64,000 nucleotides of DNA, taken from Schlesneria sphaerica. GTDB lineage: Bacteria > Planctomycetota > Planctomycetia > Planctomycetales > Planctomycetaceae. The stretch spans positions 4,960,001-5,024,000 of the forward strand of contig NZ_CP172346.1 in NCBI RefSeq assembly GCF_044336245.1, given 5' to 3'. Position numbers and translations under genes: made by a program. This document shows, in pieces, positions 24,698 to 37,023 of the stretch; position 1 is the stretch's first letter; every line of letters begins with the position of its first letter. The notes beneath the pieces are model-generated. The model was not told the DNA's origin, made no database searches, and saw nothing but the letters and a program-made list of their open reading frames with translations.

Positions 24698-24960
24698 CTT
24701 TGCTGCGGACGATGTCAGAACTCGCCCGTGGTAAGCGGTCGCATCACACAGTGACTGGATGACGACGGACGCTCCGAGGGCCGGACTGCGTTAATTGCTT
24801 GCGAATAGACCCAGTGGTAAGCTCGGCGTCGTCCGATTTTGATGTCGGACCTCTGCAGTGGTTGTCTTTCTCACTCACGCGTTTCAATCGACCTGTGCGC
24901 CTGTGTCTGGAGGCGCGCCAGCAGTCAGTCTGCGGAAATTTCCCGTGAAAAGGCTCCTTC

Positions 24961-27354
24961 ATGGTCCGTCAATCCCTCGGCTGTATCGTCGTCCTCGTAC
25001 TGACGATGACCTCTTCAGTTTGGGCTCACGAGATCGATCTCTCGAAGGCGATCGTCGTCACGCGGGGGGGCGAATTACCTGCCGCAGAACGAATCGCCCC
25101 GACAGTTCTCGTTGAAGAGTTGCAGCGTCGAACTGGGATCCAGCTGCCGGTCACGACCGAATGGCCCGTTGACGCAAAAGCCATCATCGCCATCTCAACC
25201 AGAGTGGCACCACCGGCGTGGTCAGAGCGGGCGAATTCTGTCGTTGCCACCGTTCCCGAACCGGCGGAATCGTTCTCAATTCGGTTGACTCCGGCAAATG
25301 AACAGGGGCCCGCGATCGTCTTCGTGACGGGCCGTGATTCGCGAGGAGCCTTATTCGGCGTTGGCAAGCTGCTGCGGAACCTGAACTGGCATGACGGGCG
25401 CATCACGTTGTCGTTCGGGTTTCAGGCAAGTGAGTCACCCGACAGGCCCCTGCGTGGTCATCAGCTGGGATATCGGGATACAGCGAATAGTTGGGATGCG
25501 TGGAGCATTGATCAATTTGATCAGTACTTTCGCGAACTCGTCATTTTCGGAGCCAATGCAGTTGAGAACATTCCCTGGCAAGGAGGAAAACTCAGTCCAT
25601 TGATGAAATATTCCCGCCCGGAAATGAATATCAAATTTGCAGAGTTGTGTGATCGGTATGATCTCGATCACTGGATCTGGGTACCGGTGCTCGTGAAGCT
25701 GCCGAACGCGACGGAGGAAGCGGCATTCCTCGAGCAGCAGGAGGCATACTACCAGCAGGTCAAGCGGCTGGATGCCATCTTCGTTCCGGGGGGAGATCCG
25801 GGGGAGAATAAAGCAGAGCATCTGGTGCCGTTCTTACAGCGGATGGCATCACTGGTAAATAAGTATCATCCCCAAGCGAAGATCTGGCTGTCGCTACAGC
25901 ATTTCAAACCGGATGACGTGGACTTCCTCTTCCACTATCTCGATGAACATAAGCCGGTCTGGTTTGGTGGGCTGGTGATGGGGCCGGGAAGTCCTCCGAT
26001 GGAGGCGACACGTCGCCGACTTGCCGATGCGTATCAACTCCGTTGGTACCCGGACATCACGCACACCGTGCGATGTCAGTATCCTGTCCCGTGGCTCGAT
26101 CCGGCGCTGGGTATGACCCTGGGCCGTGAGTGCGTTAACCCTCGCCCTGTCGATTACACCGCCGTTTACCGGATGGACTATTCCTTCACAAACGGCTTTC
26201 TTTCTTATTCCGACGGCGTGCACGATGACTTCAACAAGAACCTGTGGTCACAGCTTGGCTGGAATCCTCAGGTCGATCCGCGCCATGTGGCAGAGGAGTA
26301 CGCCCGGTTCTTTTTCCGCAGTGACCTTGCCCAGGTCGGGGCAGACGGTTTGTTCTCACTGGAGACGAATTTGCGCGGAGCCCTTGCGGAGAACGGCTCC
26401 ATCGAAGGGGCGTTGCGATTGTGGCAGGAACTTGAAAGACGCATCGTCACTGCGGGAAGTCCGTGGCGTTTTCAGATGCACTTGTTCCGAGCCTATTACG
26501 ATGCTTACACCCGAAAGCGACTTCTCTATGAGACGGATCTCGAACGTCAGACCTTGGCCAAACTGGCCGAGTCGAGTCATTCCGATGTCCTCTCTACGAT
26601 CAGTGCCGCACGTCAGATTCTCGAACGGGCCGCGACCGAACCTGTCGACGTAGAGGGGCTGGAAAAGCTCAACAAATTCGGTGAGACACTTTTTGAAGAA
26701 ATTGGACTGCAGACCAGCGTTCCCCGGTACCAGGCTTCGGGCTACGAGCGAGGAGCGGTCCTCGATTTTGTGAACTACCCGCTCAATAACCGCTGGTGGC
26801 TGGAAGATCAGTTAGAAGCGGTCGTCAGACTGTCCGACGTGGCGACGCAGCGGAAACGGATTGAGGTCATCATCAATTGGGAGAATCCGGGCGACCAAGG
26901 TTACTACGACGTCGTCGGTCACGTTGGTCGTTCCCCTCGTATCCCGAAACTCTTGCTGGCAGGAGACGCGCTTCGCCATCAGGATGACCATCCCCGGCCC
27001 AACCAGCGATGGGTGGGGGAAAAGCGAAATCGATTGCGACAGGCCTGGCACGCTTACCTGTTCCGCATCCCGCAAGGCATCACCTACAACAATCTCGACA
27101 GTTCCTCAGCTTACATCGTAAAACTTTTTGCTCAGCGGTCGTCCCCATTGGTGATCGATGGCGTCAAGGCGAAGTTGTTGAGAACCGGCGAGACGTTCGA
27201 CCAGGTGACTGAACAGATCTTTGAGGTTCCTGCGGAGACGCTGGCCGATGGCCGAATCACCCTCACATGGGAAGAGATGGACGAATCCGAACTGAACTGG
27301 CGACAGCGACACTACGTGACGGACATCTGGGTCATCAAGGCGGAAAAACAGTGA
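24961..27354 (+). CDS. Secreted glycoside-hydrolase-like protein (GH20/alpha-glucuronidase-type N-domain)
   Basis: 797 residues with a clear signal peptide (VRQSLGCIVVLVLTMTSSVWA). Residues 25-150 match the small alpha/beta domain that precedes the barrel in GH20 hexosaminidases and GH67 glucuronidases: VEELQRRTGIQLPV, then IVFVTGRDSRGALFGVGKLLR. Residues 150-480 look like a TIM-barrel (RGHQLGYRDTANSWDAW, IFVPGGDPGENKAEH, LRWYPDITHTVRCQYPVPW), followed by a helical region and a C-terminal beta-rich part. The exact family and catalytic acids cannot be fixed by eye; candidate acids lie in the GGDPGENK stretch. It probably acts on polysaccharide outside the cytoplasm or in the periplasm. The next gene, an Rpn-like nuclease, starts 37 bases downstream but is functionally unrelated. 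Confidence 0.75.
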   Translation: MVRQSLGCIVVLVLTMTSSVWAHEIDLSKAIVVTRGGELPAAERIAPTVLVEELQRRTGIQLPVTTEWPVDAKAIIAISTRVAPPAWSERANSVVATVPEPAESFSIRLTPANEQGPAIVFVTGRDSRGALFGVGKLLRNLNWHDGRITLSFGFQASESPDRPLRGHQLGYRDTANSWDAWSIDQFDQYFRELVIFGANAVENIPWQGGKLSPLMKYSRPEMNIKFAELCDRYDLDHWIWVPVLVKLPNATEEAAFLEQQEAYYQQVKRLDAIFVPGGDPGENKAEHLVPFLQRMASLVNKYHPQAKIWLSLQHFKPDDVDFLFHYLDEHKPVWFGGLVMGPGSPPMEATRRRLADAYQLRWYPDITHTVRCQYPVPWLDPALGMTLGRECVNPRPVDYTAVYRMDYSFTNGFLSYSDGVHDDFNKNLWSQLGWNPQVDPRHVAEEYARFFFRSDLAQVGADGLFSLETNLRGALAENGSIEGALRLWQELERRIVTAGSPWRFQMHLFRAYYDAYTRKRLLYETDLERQTLAKLAESSHSDVLSTISAARQILERAATEPVDVEGLEKLNKFGETLFEEIGLQTSVPRYQASGYERGAVLDFVNYPLNNRWWLEDQLEAVVRLSDVATQRKRIEVIINWENPGDQGYYDVVGHVGRSPRIPKLLLAGDALRHQDDHPRPNQRWVGEKRNRLRQAWHAYLFRIPQGITYNNLDSSSAYIVKLFAQRSSPLVIDGVKAKLLRTGETFDQVTEQIFEVPAETLADGRITLTWEEMDESELNWRQRHYVTDIWVIKAEKQ

Positions 27355-27391
27355 CTTCTGGTGCAGTCCCTCTCTCGATGAAGTTCGATTT

Positions 27392-28372
27392 ATGACGAAT
27401 GACTCCATTTCTGGATCGCAGAGCGAGACGCCGGAAAGTGATTATGACGGGGCGTGGAAAGAGTTACTGCGCTCGCACTTGCGAGATTCGGTCGAGAATT
27501 GTTTTCCCGCGCTGGCAGAATTGGTTGACTGGAGCTTTGAACCGCAGTGGCTGGACAAAGAAATCAGCCAGATCGTCGGTCAGTCTGGTCAAAAGAACAG
27601 TGAAGTTGATGTTCTGTTTAAAGTTCGTCTGAAAACTGGCGACGAGCAGTGGATTTTGTGTCATCTGGAGATTCAGACCTCGTACGAGGCGGATTTCGCC
27701 TTTCGGCTCGATCTTTACCATTCTGGGCTCAAGTGGATGTTTCGCCAGGAGATTTTGACGCTGGTGATTTTGGCCGATTTACGAAAAAGCTGGATGCCCC
27801 GTGAACATCGCTTTGAAATGGGTGGCTTCCTGAGCCATCGCCAGTTTCCCGTCTGCAAAATCGTGGAACGACTCGAATCAGACTGGGTGGACAATGTGTC
27901 ACTGGTCGCTCAGGTTTCGAGAGCTCAAATTGCCGCCCTCAGGACGACGGGTGACCCAGAGTCGCGATTCAGTGCGAAGACGGAGTTGGTACGAAACCTC
28001 TACACGCTGGGGTACTCTTCCGATAGAATAAGAGAGCTCTTTCGGCTGATTGACTGGATGATGCGTTTGAGAGCTGATTTGGACCGCCGATTCCGCTCAG
28101 ATTTGATCGCTTATGAAGAGGAGTTACGTATGCCGTACGTGACCTCGGTAGAACGATTAGCAAAAGAAGAAGGACGAGAAGAAGGTTTCCTCAAAGGAAG
28201 CGAGGAACTGCTTTTGCGGCAACTGGTCCGAGTGTGCGGGGACGTACCGGATGATTTGAGGCAGAAGATTCACCGACTTTCACTGGAGCAGAGCCACCAA
28301 CTGGGGGAAGCACTGCTGGATTTTCATTCCCTCGCTGATCTTGAACACTGGCTACAGGTTTCAGGTCATTGA
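27392..28372 (+). CDS. Rpn family PD-(D/E)XK nuclease with DUF4351-like C-terminus
   Basis: 326 residues, soluble. Residues 20-130 carry the Rpn/transposase_31 pattern: a WKELLRSHLRD start, WLDKEISQI, then the catalytic strand pair SEVDVLFKVRL ... WILCHLEIQ, which gives the D and ExQ of the PD-(D/E)XK core. The C-terminal third (KEEGREEGFLKGSEELLLRQL) has the short repetitive helices of the DUF4351 tail. Rpn proteins promote RecA-independent recombination and have been tied to phage defence. The family is very abundant, often in many copies, in planctomycetes and cyanobacteria. Key residues look intact. It is not part of a recognisable defence operon here. Confidence 0.85.
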   Translation: MTNDSISGSQSETPESDYDGAWKELLRSHLRDSVENCFPALAELVDWSFEPQWLDKEISQIVGQSGQKNSEVDVLFKVRLKTGDEQWILCHLEIQTSYEADFAFRLDLYHSGLKWMFRQEILTLVILADLRKSWMPREHRFEMGGFLSHRQFPVCKIVERLESDWVDNVSLVAQVSRAQIAALRTTGDPESRFSAKTELVRNLYTLGYSSDRIRELFRLIDWMMRLRADLDRRFRSDLIAYEEELRMPYVTSVERLAKEEGREEGFLKGSEELLLRQLVRVCGDVPDDLRQKIHRLSLEQSHQLGEALLDFHSLADLEHWLQVSGH

Positions 28373-28600
28373 TTCGCTTACCGCACCGCTGAGCCACTTG
28401 CTCAAGAATTCACTGCTAAAAACTGCACTCCACCCCCGCCAGTAAAACGACACCGATTTCACCTGATGATCACGGAATGTCGTCGGTTCACCGTCGAATA
28501 TTCCCCTGGTCCGTCTGAATACGATTACTGAAGCCCGGCAATCAATGTCGCTGATCTTCAGCAGACGCAGGTGTCTTCCAGCCTTTGGAAACTTGCCACG

Positions 28601-31444
28601 ATGAAAAATCTCCTTCGAATCGCCCACTGTTCGGTGTGGCTCGTTGCCCTTTCCGCTGCGAGTGCGGCAGGGGCCCCCACGCCCGAGCAATTGGATTTCT
28701 TTGAAAAGCGGGTTCGCCCACTTCTCGTCGAGCATTGCCTCGAATGCCATGGTTCTAAAAAGCAGGAAGCGGGGCTGCGGCTCGATACTCACGCGGGGTT
28801 CTTGAAGGGTACCGACGGCGGCCCCGTTTTTTCGGGGAACGCCGAAGGAAGCCGCCTGCTGAAGGTACTTGAGTATGCCGATGGCGATACGCAGATGCCT
28901 CCCAAAGGAAAACTGCCCGCCGAGCAAATTGCGGACTTCCAGCAGTGGCTGTCCATGGGAGCGCCGTGGCCCGCCGAGTCGGTGGTCGATGCCGCCGATC
29001 CAAAGGATCACTGGGCGTTCAAGTCCGTCAAGCGTCCCGCGATTCCTCATTTGACTTCGCTTCCCGGGAACCCGCATTCGCAAGCGGTGCCGGTGTCCCA
29101 GGTTCAAACCCCGGTAGACGCGTTCATCACCCAATCATTGGCTGAAAAGGACATCACGCTCTCGCCACCGGCGAGCCGTTATGAATTCATCCGCCGTGCG
29201 ACGCTGGACTTGTGGGGTGTTCCGCCCACATTCGATCAGGTGCAGGAGTTCCTGGCGGATCAGTCACCTGACGCGGCCGAGCGGTTAATTGATCGTCTGC
29301 TGGCTTCGCCGTACTACGGACAGCGTTGGGGCCGACACTGGCTCGACGTGGCTCGTTATGCTGACTCCAAGGGTTATGTTTTCACGGCAGAGCCCCGCTA
29401 TCCCTATTCGTACACTTACCGCGACTACGTGGTCGAAGCGATGAATTCGGACCTTCCTTACGACAGGTTCGTGGTTGAGCAGATTGCGGCTGACCTGGTT
29501 GTCCTCAACGAGAAGGGCGAGCAGGGAATCGCCGAGTCACAAGATTCGCGTCTGGCGGCACTCGGGTTTCTGACCGTCGGCCGGCGGTATCTGAACAACC
29601 AGAACGACATTATCGACGATCGTATCGACGTTGTAACGCGAGGACTGTTGGGGATGACCGTCGGCTGTGCGCGATGTCACGATCACAAGTTCGACCCGAT
29701 CCCGACTGCAGACTATTACTCGCTGTACGGAGTTTTTGCTTCGACCACGGAACCCGAGGAGTTGCCTGTCATCGGTCTGCCGAAAGATCAGGCCGCCTAT
29801 CGCCAGTTCCTTGCCGAATTGGAAAAGCGGCAAGCCGACGTGCTGGCCTATGAGAAAGAGAGCATTCCAAAACTGGCCGAAGAGATTCGTGTCGTTGCAG
29901 GTGATTCATTGCAGCAGATCGCCAAGGAGATCCCAGCCTGGAATCAGACTCCTGTCGCGTTCAACGGCGCTAACGAACCTCGTCGACCCGTCGTGCAGCG
30001 CTGGAAAGACTTGCTCAATCGCAATGTCGCACAGCCACATCCGGCCCTGGTTCCCTGGTTTGTCCTTTCAAAAGTGGAGAAGCCCGAAGATTTTTCCGCT
30101 GCGGTAACGCAGATGGTGGACTCATGGGCCAACGATGAGGAAGCCGCACGGGTTAATCCTCTCGTCCGGCAAACAATCGTCGCTCAGAAGCCAACGACGC
30201 TTTTGGAGCTTGCTCGTCTTTACGGCAACCTGTTTGACGATCTTCGCTCTCAGTGGACGGAACTGCAAAAAGCGACCCCCGAGGCCGCTGGACTTGCCGA
30301 CCCCAATGCGGAGCAAGTTCGCCAACTGCTGTATGGCGAGAAGTCTCCAGCAAATCTGACTCTCGACGAAGCCCGTCCCGCGTTCAGTCGCGATATTGTT
30401 GATCAGATCACGAATCTGAAGAGAAATGTTGATGCACTGAAGGTGACGTCGCCTGGGGCTCCCCCTCGCGCGATGATTGTCCGTGATGGGGCCCTGAATG
30501 ATCCCGTCATTTTTGTGCGCGGTAACCCGGGACGGCGCGGCAAGCCGGTTCCACGGCAGTTCCTTGAGGTCGTTTCGATGCCCGAGCGCAAACCATTTGC
30601 GCGAGGCAGTGGGCGCCTGGATCTGGCGGAAGCGATTGTTGATACGCAAAATCCCCTGACAGCACGAGTCATTACGAACCGTGTCTGGCAGCACCACTTC
30701 GGGACGGGGATCGTCGCGACTCCGAGCGATTTCGGAACTCGCGGGCTCCCTCCTTCACATCCTGAATTGCTCGACTGGTTATCAGCGGAACTCAGCGGTC
30801 TCGACCATCCCGAGTCGCCCATGAACTGGTCGCTAAAGAAGTTGCACCGGCTGATCATGGCCTCGGCCGTCTTTCAGCAGTCCGCTGCGGAAAACCCGGT
30901 TGCACGTGGGGTCGATCCCGAGAACCGTTTGCTGTGGCGAATGCCGCGACAGCGACTGGACTTCGAATCCTTCCGCGATTCCCTGCTGGCCGTTTCTGGG
31001 AAACTTGATGATCGCATCGGGGGACAACCATTTGATGGTGTGATGAACCCAGCCACGACGCGACGGACGCTCTACACCTTGATTAACCGCAATGATTTGC
31101 CCGGGATTTTCCGAGCGTTCGACTTTGCGGACACTGATGCATCGGCATCGGATCGTCCTCAGACGACAGTGCCGCAACAGTCGTTGTTCGCGATGAATTC
31201 CCCGTTCATGCAGGAGCAATCAAGGCGGCTGGCGGCCGATTGTGTAGCGATGGCCAGCAATGATCCCGAGCGTCTTGAGCATCTGTATCAACGCGTTTTC
31301 GGACGTCAGCCAACAGTGGACGAACGGAGTGTCGCGCTGCAGTTCCTGGGCACGGCGGAGACGTCGGACAGCGAGAAACTTTCACCCTGGGACAGGCTGG
31401 CTCAGGTCCTGCTCATGACCAATGAGTTCATGTTCGTCGACTGA
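28601..31444 (+). CDS. PSD1 and planctomycete cytochrome c domain protein (DUF1549/DUF1553)
   Basis: 947 residues from the ATG at 28601; a GTG 10 codons earlier is less likely because the signal peptide (IAHCSVWLVALSAASAAGA) starts with MKNLLR. The N-terminal PSCyt1 domain has one CxxCH heme site (CLECH) followed by the MPPKGKLPAEQIADFQQWL motif. DUF1549 follows (RRATLDLWGVPPTFDQVQEF, RWGRHWLDVARYADSKGY, ARCHDHKFDPI), then DUF1553 (TARVITNRVWQHHFGTGIV, ATTRRTLYTLINRNDLPGIFRAFD). These large periplasmic proteins are a planctomycete speciality, usually beside a DUF1501 gene, and are suspected to act in polysaccharide or sulfated-sugar metabolism. No DUF1501 partner follows here; a hairpin ends the unit. 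Confidence 0.93.
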   Translation: MKNLLRIAHCSVWLVALSAASAAGAPTPEQLDFFEKRVRPLLVEHCLECHGSKKQEAGLRLDTHAGFLKGTDGGPVFSGNAEGSRLLKVLEYADGDTQMPPKGKLPAEQIADFQQWLSMGAPWPAESVVDAADPKDHWAFKSVKRPAIPHLTSLPGNPHSQAVPVSQVQTPVDAFITQSLAEKDITLSPPASRYEFIRRATLDLWGVPPTFDQVQEFLADQSPDAAERLIDRLLASPYYGQRWGRHWLDVARYADSKGYVFTAEPRYPYSYTYRDYVVEAMNSDLPYDRFVVEQIAADLVVLNEKGEQGIAESQDSRLAALGFLTVGRRYLNNQNDIIDDRIDVVTRGLLGMTVGCARCHDHKFDPIPTADYYSLYGVFASTTEPEELPVIGLPKDQAAYRQFLAELEKRQADVLAYEKESIPKLAEEIRVVAGDSLQQIAKEIPAWNQTPVAFNGANEPRRPVVQRWKDLLNRNVAQPHPALVPWFVLSKVEKPEDFSAAVTQMVDSWANDEEAARVNPLVRQTIVAQKPTTLLELARLYGNLFDDLRSQWTELQKATPEAAGLADPNAEQVRQLLYGEKSPANLTLDEARPAFSRDIVDQITNLKRNVDALKVTSPGAPPRAMIVRDGALNDPVIFVRGNPGRRGKPVPRQFLEVVSMPERKPFARGSGRLDLAEAIVDTQNPLTARVITNRVWQHHFGTGIVATPSDFGTRGLPPSHPELLDWLSAELSGLDHPESPMNWSLKKLHRLIMASAVFQQSAAENPVARGVDPENRLLWRMPRQRLDFESFRDSLLAVSGKLDDRIGGQPFDGVMNPATTRRTLYTLINRNDLPGIFRAFDFADTDASASDRPQTTVPQQSLFAMNSPFMQEQSRRLAADCVAMASNDPERLEHLYQRVFGRQPTVDERSVALQFLGTAETSDSEKLSPWDRLAQVLLMTNEFMFVD

Positions 31445-31500
31445 ACCCCAATCAAACGCATCAGATCACTTCTTTCGATGCGTCGATTGATTGACTACTC

Positions 31501-31535
31501 CTAACCGACCCTTTCGGTTGAAACGGGTCGGTTAG
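31501..31535. terminator. Perfect hairpin after the PSD1 gene
   Basis: CTAACCGACCC (31501-31511) and GGGTCGGTTAG (31525-31535) form an 11-bp stem; TTTC/GAAA within the loop can extend it. There is no T-run, so termination strength is uncertain. Confidence 0.5.
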
Positions 31536-31682
31536 GATGCTTTGAGGGTGTGAATGGTGACTCGATCGCGCCCGCCGCTTCGGGCCGGCATATCTGAGAT
31601 CAGTCGGCGTAAGGTTCAGATTTCTCTTTGGCGGAATTACAGTCAGGTGAGCGAAACAGGGGGGCTTCTATTATCGCTCCGA

Positions 31683-31973
31683 TCAATCGTCAAGCCGTTT
31701 CGGGATTGGGCTCACTCGCTGCATTTTTCCCATCAATTGAGTTGTGACATGCCTGTCGAACGGAACGACACCATTCGGTATTCTGACAGGCCAAATTGAA
31801 AGCGTGTCATCGACGAACATCGCAATTTCTGCGGTGCAGGCGGGAAGTTCCAACGGTTCCCTCAGAACGCATTTCGAAGGTGCCACGCTCGCCAGCTCGA
31901 ATGTACGGTCACCGACGCGCAGTTCGAGTCTGACTCGCGCGGAGTACGTCGGTAGAGGTGCTGTAGATGACAT
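31683..31973 (-). CDS. Small beta-rich conserved protein, unknown function
   Basis: 96 residues from the ATG at 31973-31971. The sequence alternates in strand-like fashion: VRLELRVGDRTFELASV, KCVLREPLELPACTAEIAMFVDD and IWPVRIPNGVVPFDRHV. I recall a planctomycete family with this layout (strand, 'ILREPxELPxCxAExxxxVDG', 'WPVRLPNG'), probably a small beta-sandwich. There is no signal peptide. Its start codon and that of the rightward kinase-like gene share one CATG, so the two are head-to-head with no room for separate promoters unless these lie inside the opposite gene. In such proteins the neighbour is often a companion of unknown role. I consider it real on composition despite lacking an obvious ribosome-binding site. 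Confidence 0.6.
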   Translation of the reverse strand: MSSTAPLPTYSARVRLELRVGDRTFELASVAPSKCVLREPLELPACTAEIAMFVDDTLSIWPVRIPNGVVPFDRHVTTQLMGKMQRVSPIPKRLDD

Positions 31974-32448
31974 GAACAATCACAACATGAAAAAGGCGGA
32001 ACTCAATGCGCAACGATACCTTAAAACAAGAGGTCTAACAACGGAGAACGTGTTCGGGTTTGGCAAAGACGGATACGTCATGCAGACGTCCCGAGCGTCT
32101 GCCGTCAAAGCATTCTACTACGAAGCCCCATTCGAGTCCGAACTCGAAATCTACGAATATCTAAAACGTTGGGGCGTTTTCGAAGTTGCTGGATTTCACA
32201 TCCCCGAGTTGATTGATTTTGACAGGAGTCAACAAGTGATCGAAATGTCAGTTGTCATGCCTCCGTATATTCTAGACTTCGTTGATGCGTTGATTGAACG
32301 CCCAATTGAACGGGACGAAGATCAAATTACCGCTCTGGCAGAAATTTTCGAGGACGACTGGCCCCGCGTAAAAATCGCAATCTGGCAGCTCGAAGAGCAC
32401 GGTGTCTACCTGGGGGACGTCCATCCAAGGAATATTTGCTGTCGATAG
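31972..32448 (+). CDS. Short protein-kinase-like or phosphotransferase-like protein
   Basis: 158 residues (an ATG at 31987 is also possible). It keeps a minimal kinase outline: GFGKDGYVMQ as glycine-rich loop, SAVKAF with the putative lysine, a helix with the acidic pair ELEIYEYL, a hinge-like MSVVMPPYILDFVDA, and the catalytic loop YLGDVHPRNI resembling HxD/N motifs of aminoglycoside phosphotransferases. It ends just after that loop (CCR, stop), so the metal-binding DFG-like element is absent. Either the family is naturally short or it is truncated. Base composition is clearly AT-richer than its neighbours, suggesting acquisition. It pairs head-to-head with the small gene at 31683. Confidence 0.65.
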   Translation: MNNHNMKKAELNAQRYLKTRGLTTENVFGFGKDGYVMQTSRASAVKAFYYEAPFESELEIYEYLKRWGVFEVAGFHIPELIDFDRSQQVIEMSVVMPPYILDFVDALIERPIERDEDQITALAEIFEDDWPRVKIAIWQLEEHGVYLGDVHPRNICCR

Positions 32449-32845
32449 GGGCGCTTTCGTTGATTCGACGATAGTTCAGAATGCCAATTAATCTGGCTCC
32501 GAGGAAATTAAAGGAAAATTCCCAAGACAAATCTCCAGTTCCTCAACCTTGATTCCGTAAATCCTGACTCGTCACAATGTGCCGTCGTTTCCTTTTTGAC
32601 TTCGCACCAGATTTCATGCCAGCTTCGGATCGCGACTCACATCTTCGGCAGTCTCTTAAAGAGGATCCCTCTGAGCTGCTCTCCGCTGGGGCTGCTCCAG
32701 TCCGCCCTGAATTCAGGCGAAGATTCACTTGTTAATCTCAAATCGGCTTCAAATGAGTGATCCGTGTCCGCTGAATCGAACCCATACTTTCCATCGTTGA
32801 GTCACTCGTACAAATGATGTGGCTTCACGCTGAGAGAAAACAGTG
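32449..32845. other. AT-richer non-coding stretch
   Basis: About 400 bases. A 61-codon leftward frame exists but has random-looking Ser/Arg-rich composition and no ribosome-binding site. I see nothing else in it. Confidence 0.4.
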
Positions 32846-33076
32846 ATGGGATACCTCCTACTGCTCGTCGTAGTCTGTTTTATGCTCGGTGCAATCATAT
32901 ACGGCCCGTTTTACGTGAACCTTTGCCAGTGGGCGTTTCGTGGTAATCCTGGCGGGCGTTTCTCGCGCTGGCAGATTCTGGGGCAGTTCGTAACCGTTGG
33001 GTTACCAGGTCTATTGTGTCTTTGGATGCTTGGATACTGCCTTATCGATTTCGTGTATCGTCTTTTGAGATCGTAG
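32846..33076 (+). CDS. Small membrane protein with two helices
   Basis: 76 residues from the ATG at 32846. The first helix (about 3-24) contains LLLLVVVCFMLGAIIYG; a short loop with FRGNPGGRFSRWQ follows; the second helix (about 45-68) contains FVTVGLPGLLCLWMLGYCLI. The charge distribution puts the basic loop in the cytoplasm. A purine-rich gagagaaaa lies upstream. I do not recognise the family. It sits alone in AT-richer accessory DNA in front of the hybrid kinase's 3' end. Confidence 0.58.
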   Translation: MGYLLLLVVVCFMLGAIIYGPFYVNLCQWAFRGNPGGRFSRWQILGQFVTVGLPGLLCLWMLGYCLIDFVYRLLRS

Positions 33077-33233
33077 ATTATTTGCAAGTGCTCATCCGGC
33101 TGTTTGACAACAGATGGATGAATGGAGCCTCTACGTGTTCATGCCGAGTGCTCCTGCAAACGCTCACTCCGTGGGGATTTGACTGTGGCCAGACGGGTGG
33201 GCTTGGGCTTCGTCTAGTTGTGTTGAGCCGTGA

Positions 33234-36530
<3,297 letters not shown>

Positions 36531-37023
36531 CTCAACATCCTTCGGTCCGCACACCCCCGGCGGGACAGGGGACGCGCATTCAGGCAAAATTCCATTCAGA
36601 GTCTGGGAAGCTTGATTTCAAGGGAGGCAAGACCTTCCTGAAACCTTGGGTTCAATCAGTTCACTCCACAAACTCTGGATTCAGGCTTTGTTCGAATCAG
36701 GACAGCAGGCGAATCTCTTTTTTCGGAAAACAGCGTCATTCATGGCGAGTCGAAATCGGTTTCGCCCTGAAAATAAACCACAGGAAAAGTGGGGAGGAAT
36801 TGGCTCGAATCTTTCGAGACCCCCTCACTATAGCGACCTCCGCCGAGAGGTCGCCAATATAACTCATTCACTCCGTGAAAGTTCGGTTGAAAATCTCGCC
36901 TCGGACGTGAAATGGGGACGAGAATTGCTCCGCGGGGAATATCCATTGACCCGGTCTGGTCACCCTCGAAAAATCGCGAGGCGACTGAGCAACTTTGCAA
37001 TTTTGACAATCAGGGTACCTTCC
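36531..37023. other. Intergenic region with a perfect hairpin
   Basis: About 490 bases holding the upstream regions of the divergent hybrid kinase and hypothetical genes. A rightward frame from 36646 joins the next gene, but its first 126 codons are not protein-like. It carries the hairpin at 36833-36854. Confidence 0.45.
36833..36854. promoter_or_regulatory. Perfect inverted repeat between divergent genes
   Basis: GCGACCTC and GAGGTCGC form an 8-bp perfect inverted repeat around six bases, flanked by TATA-type sequence on both sides (tata before, atata after). It could be an operator for either divergent gene or an RNA hairpin. Confidence 0.4.
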
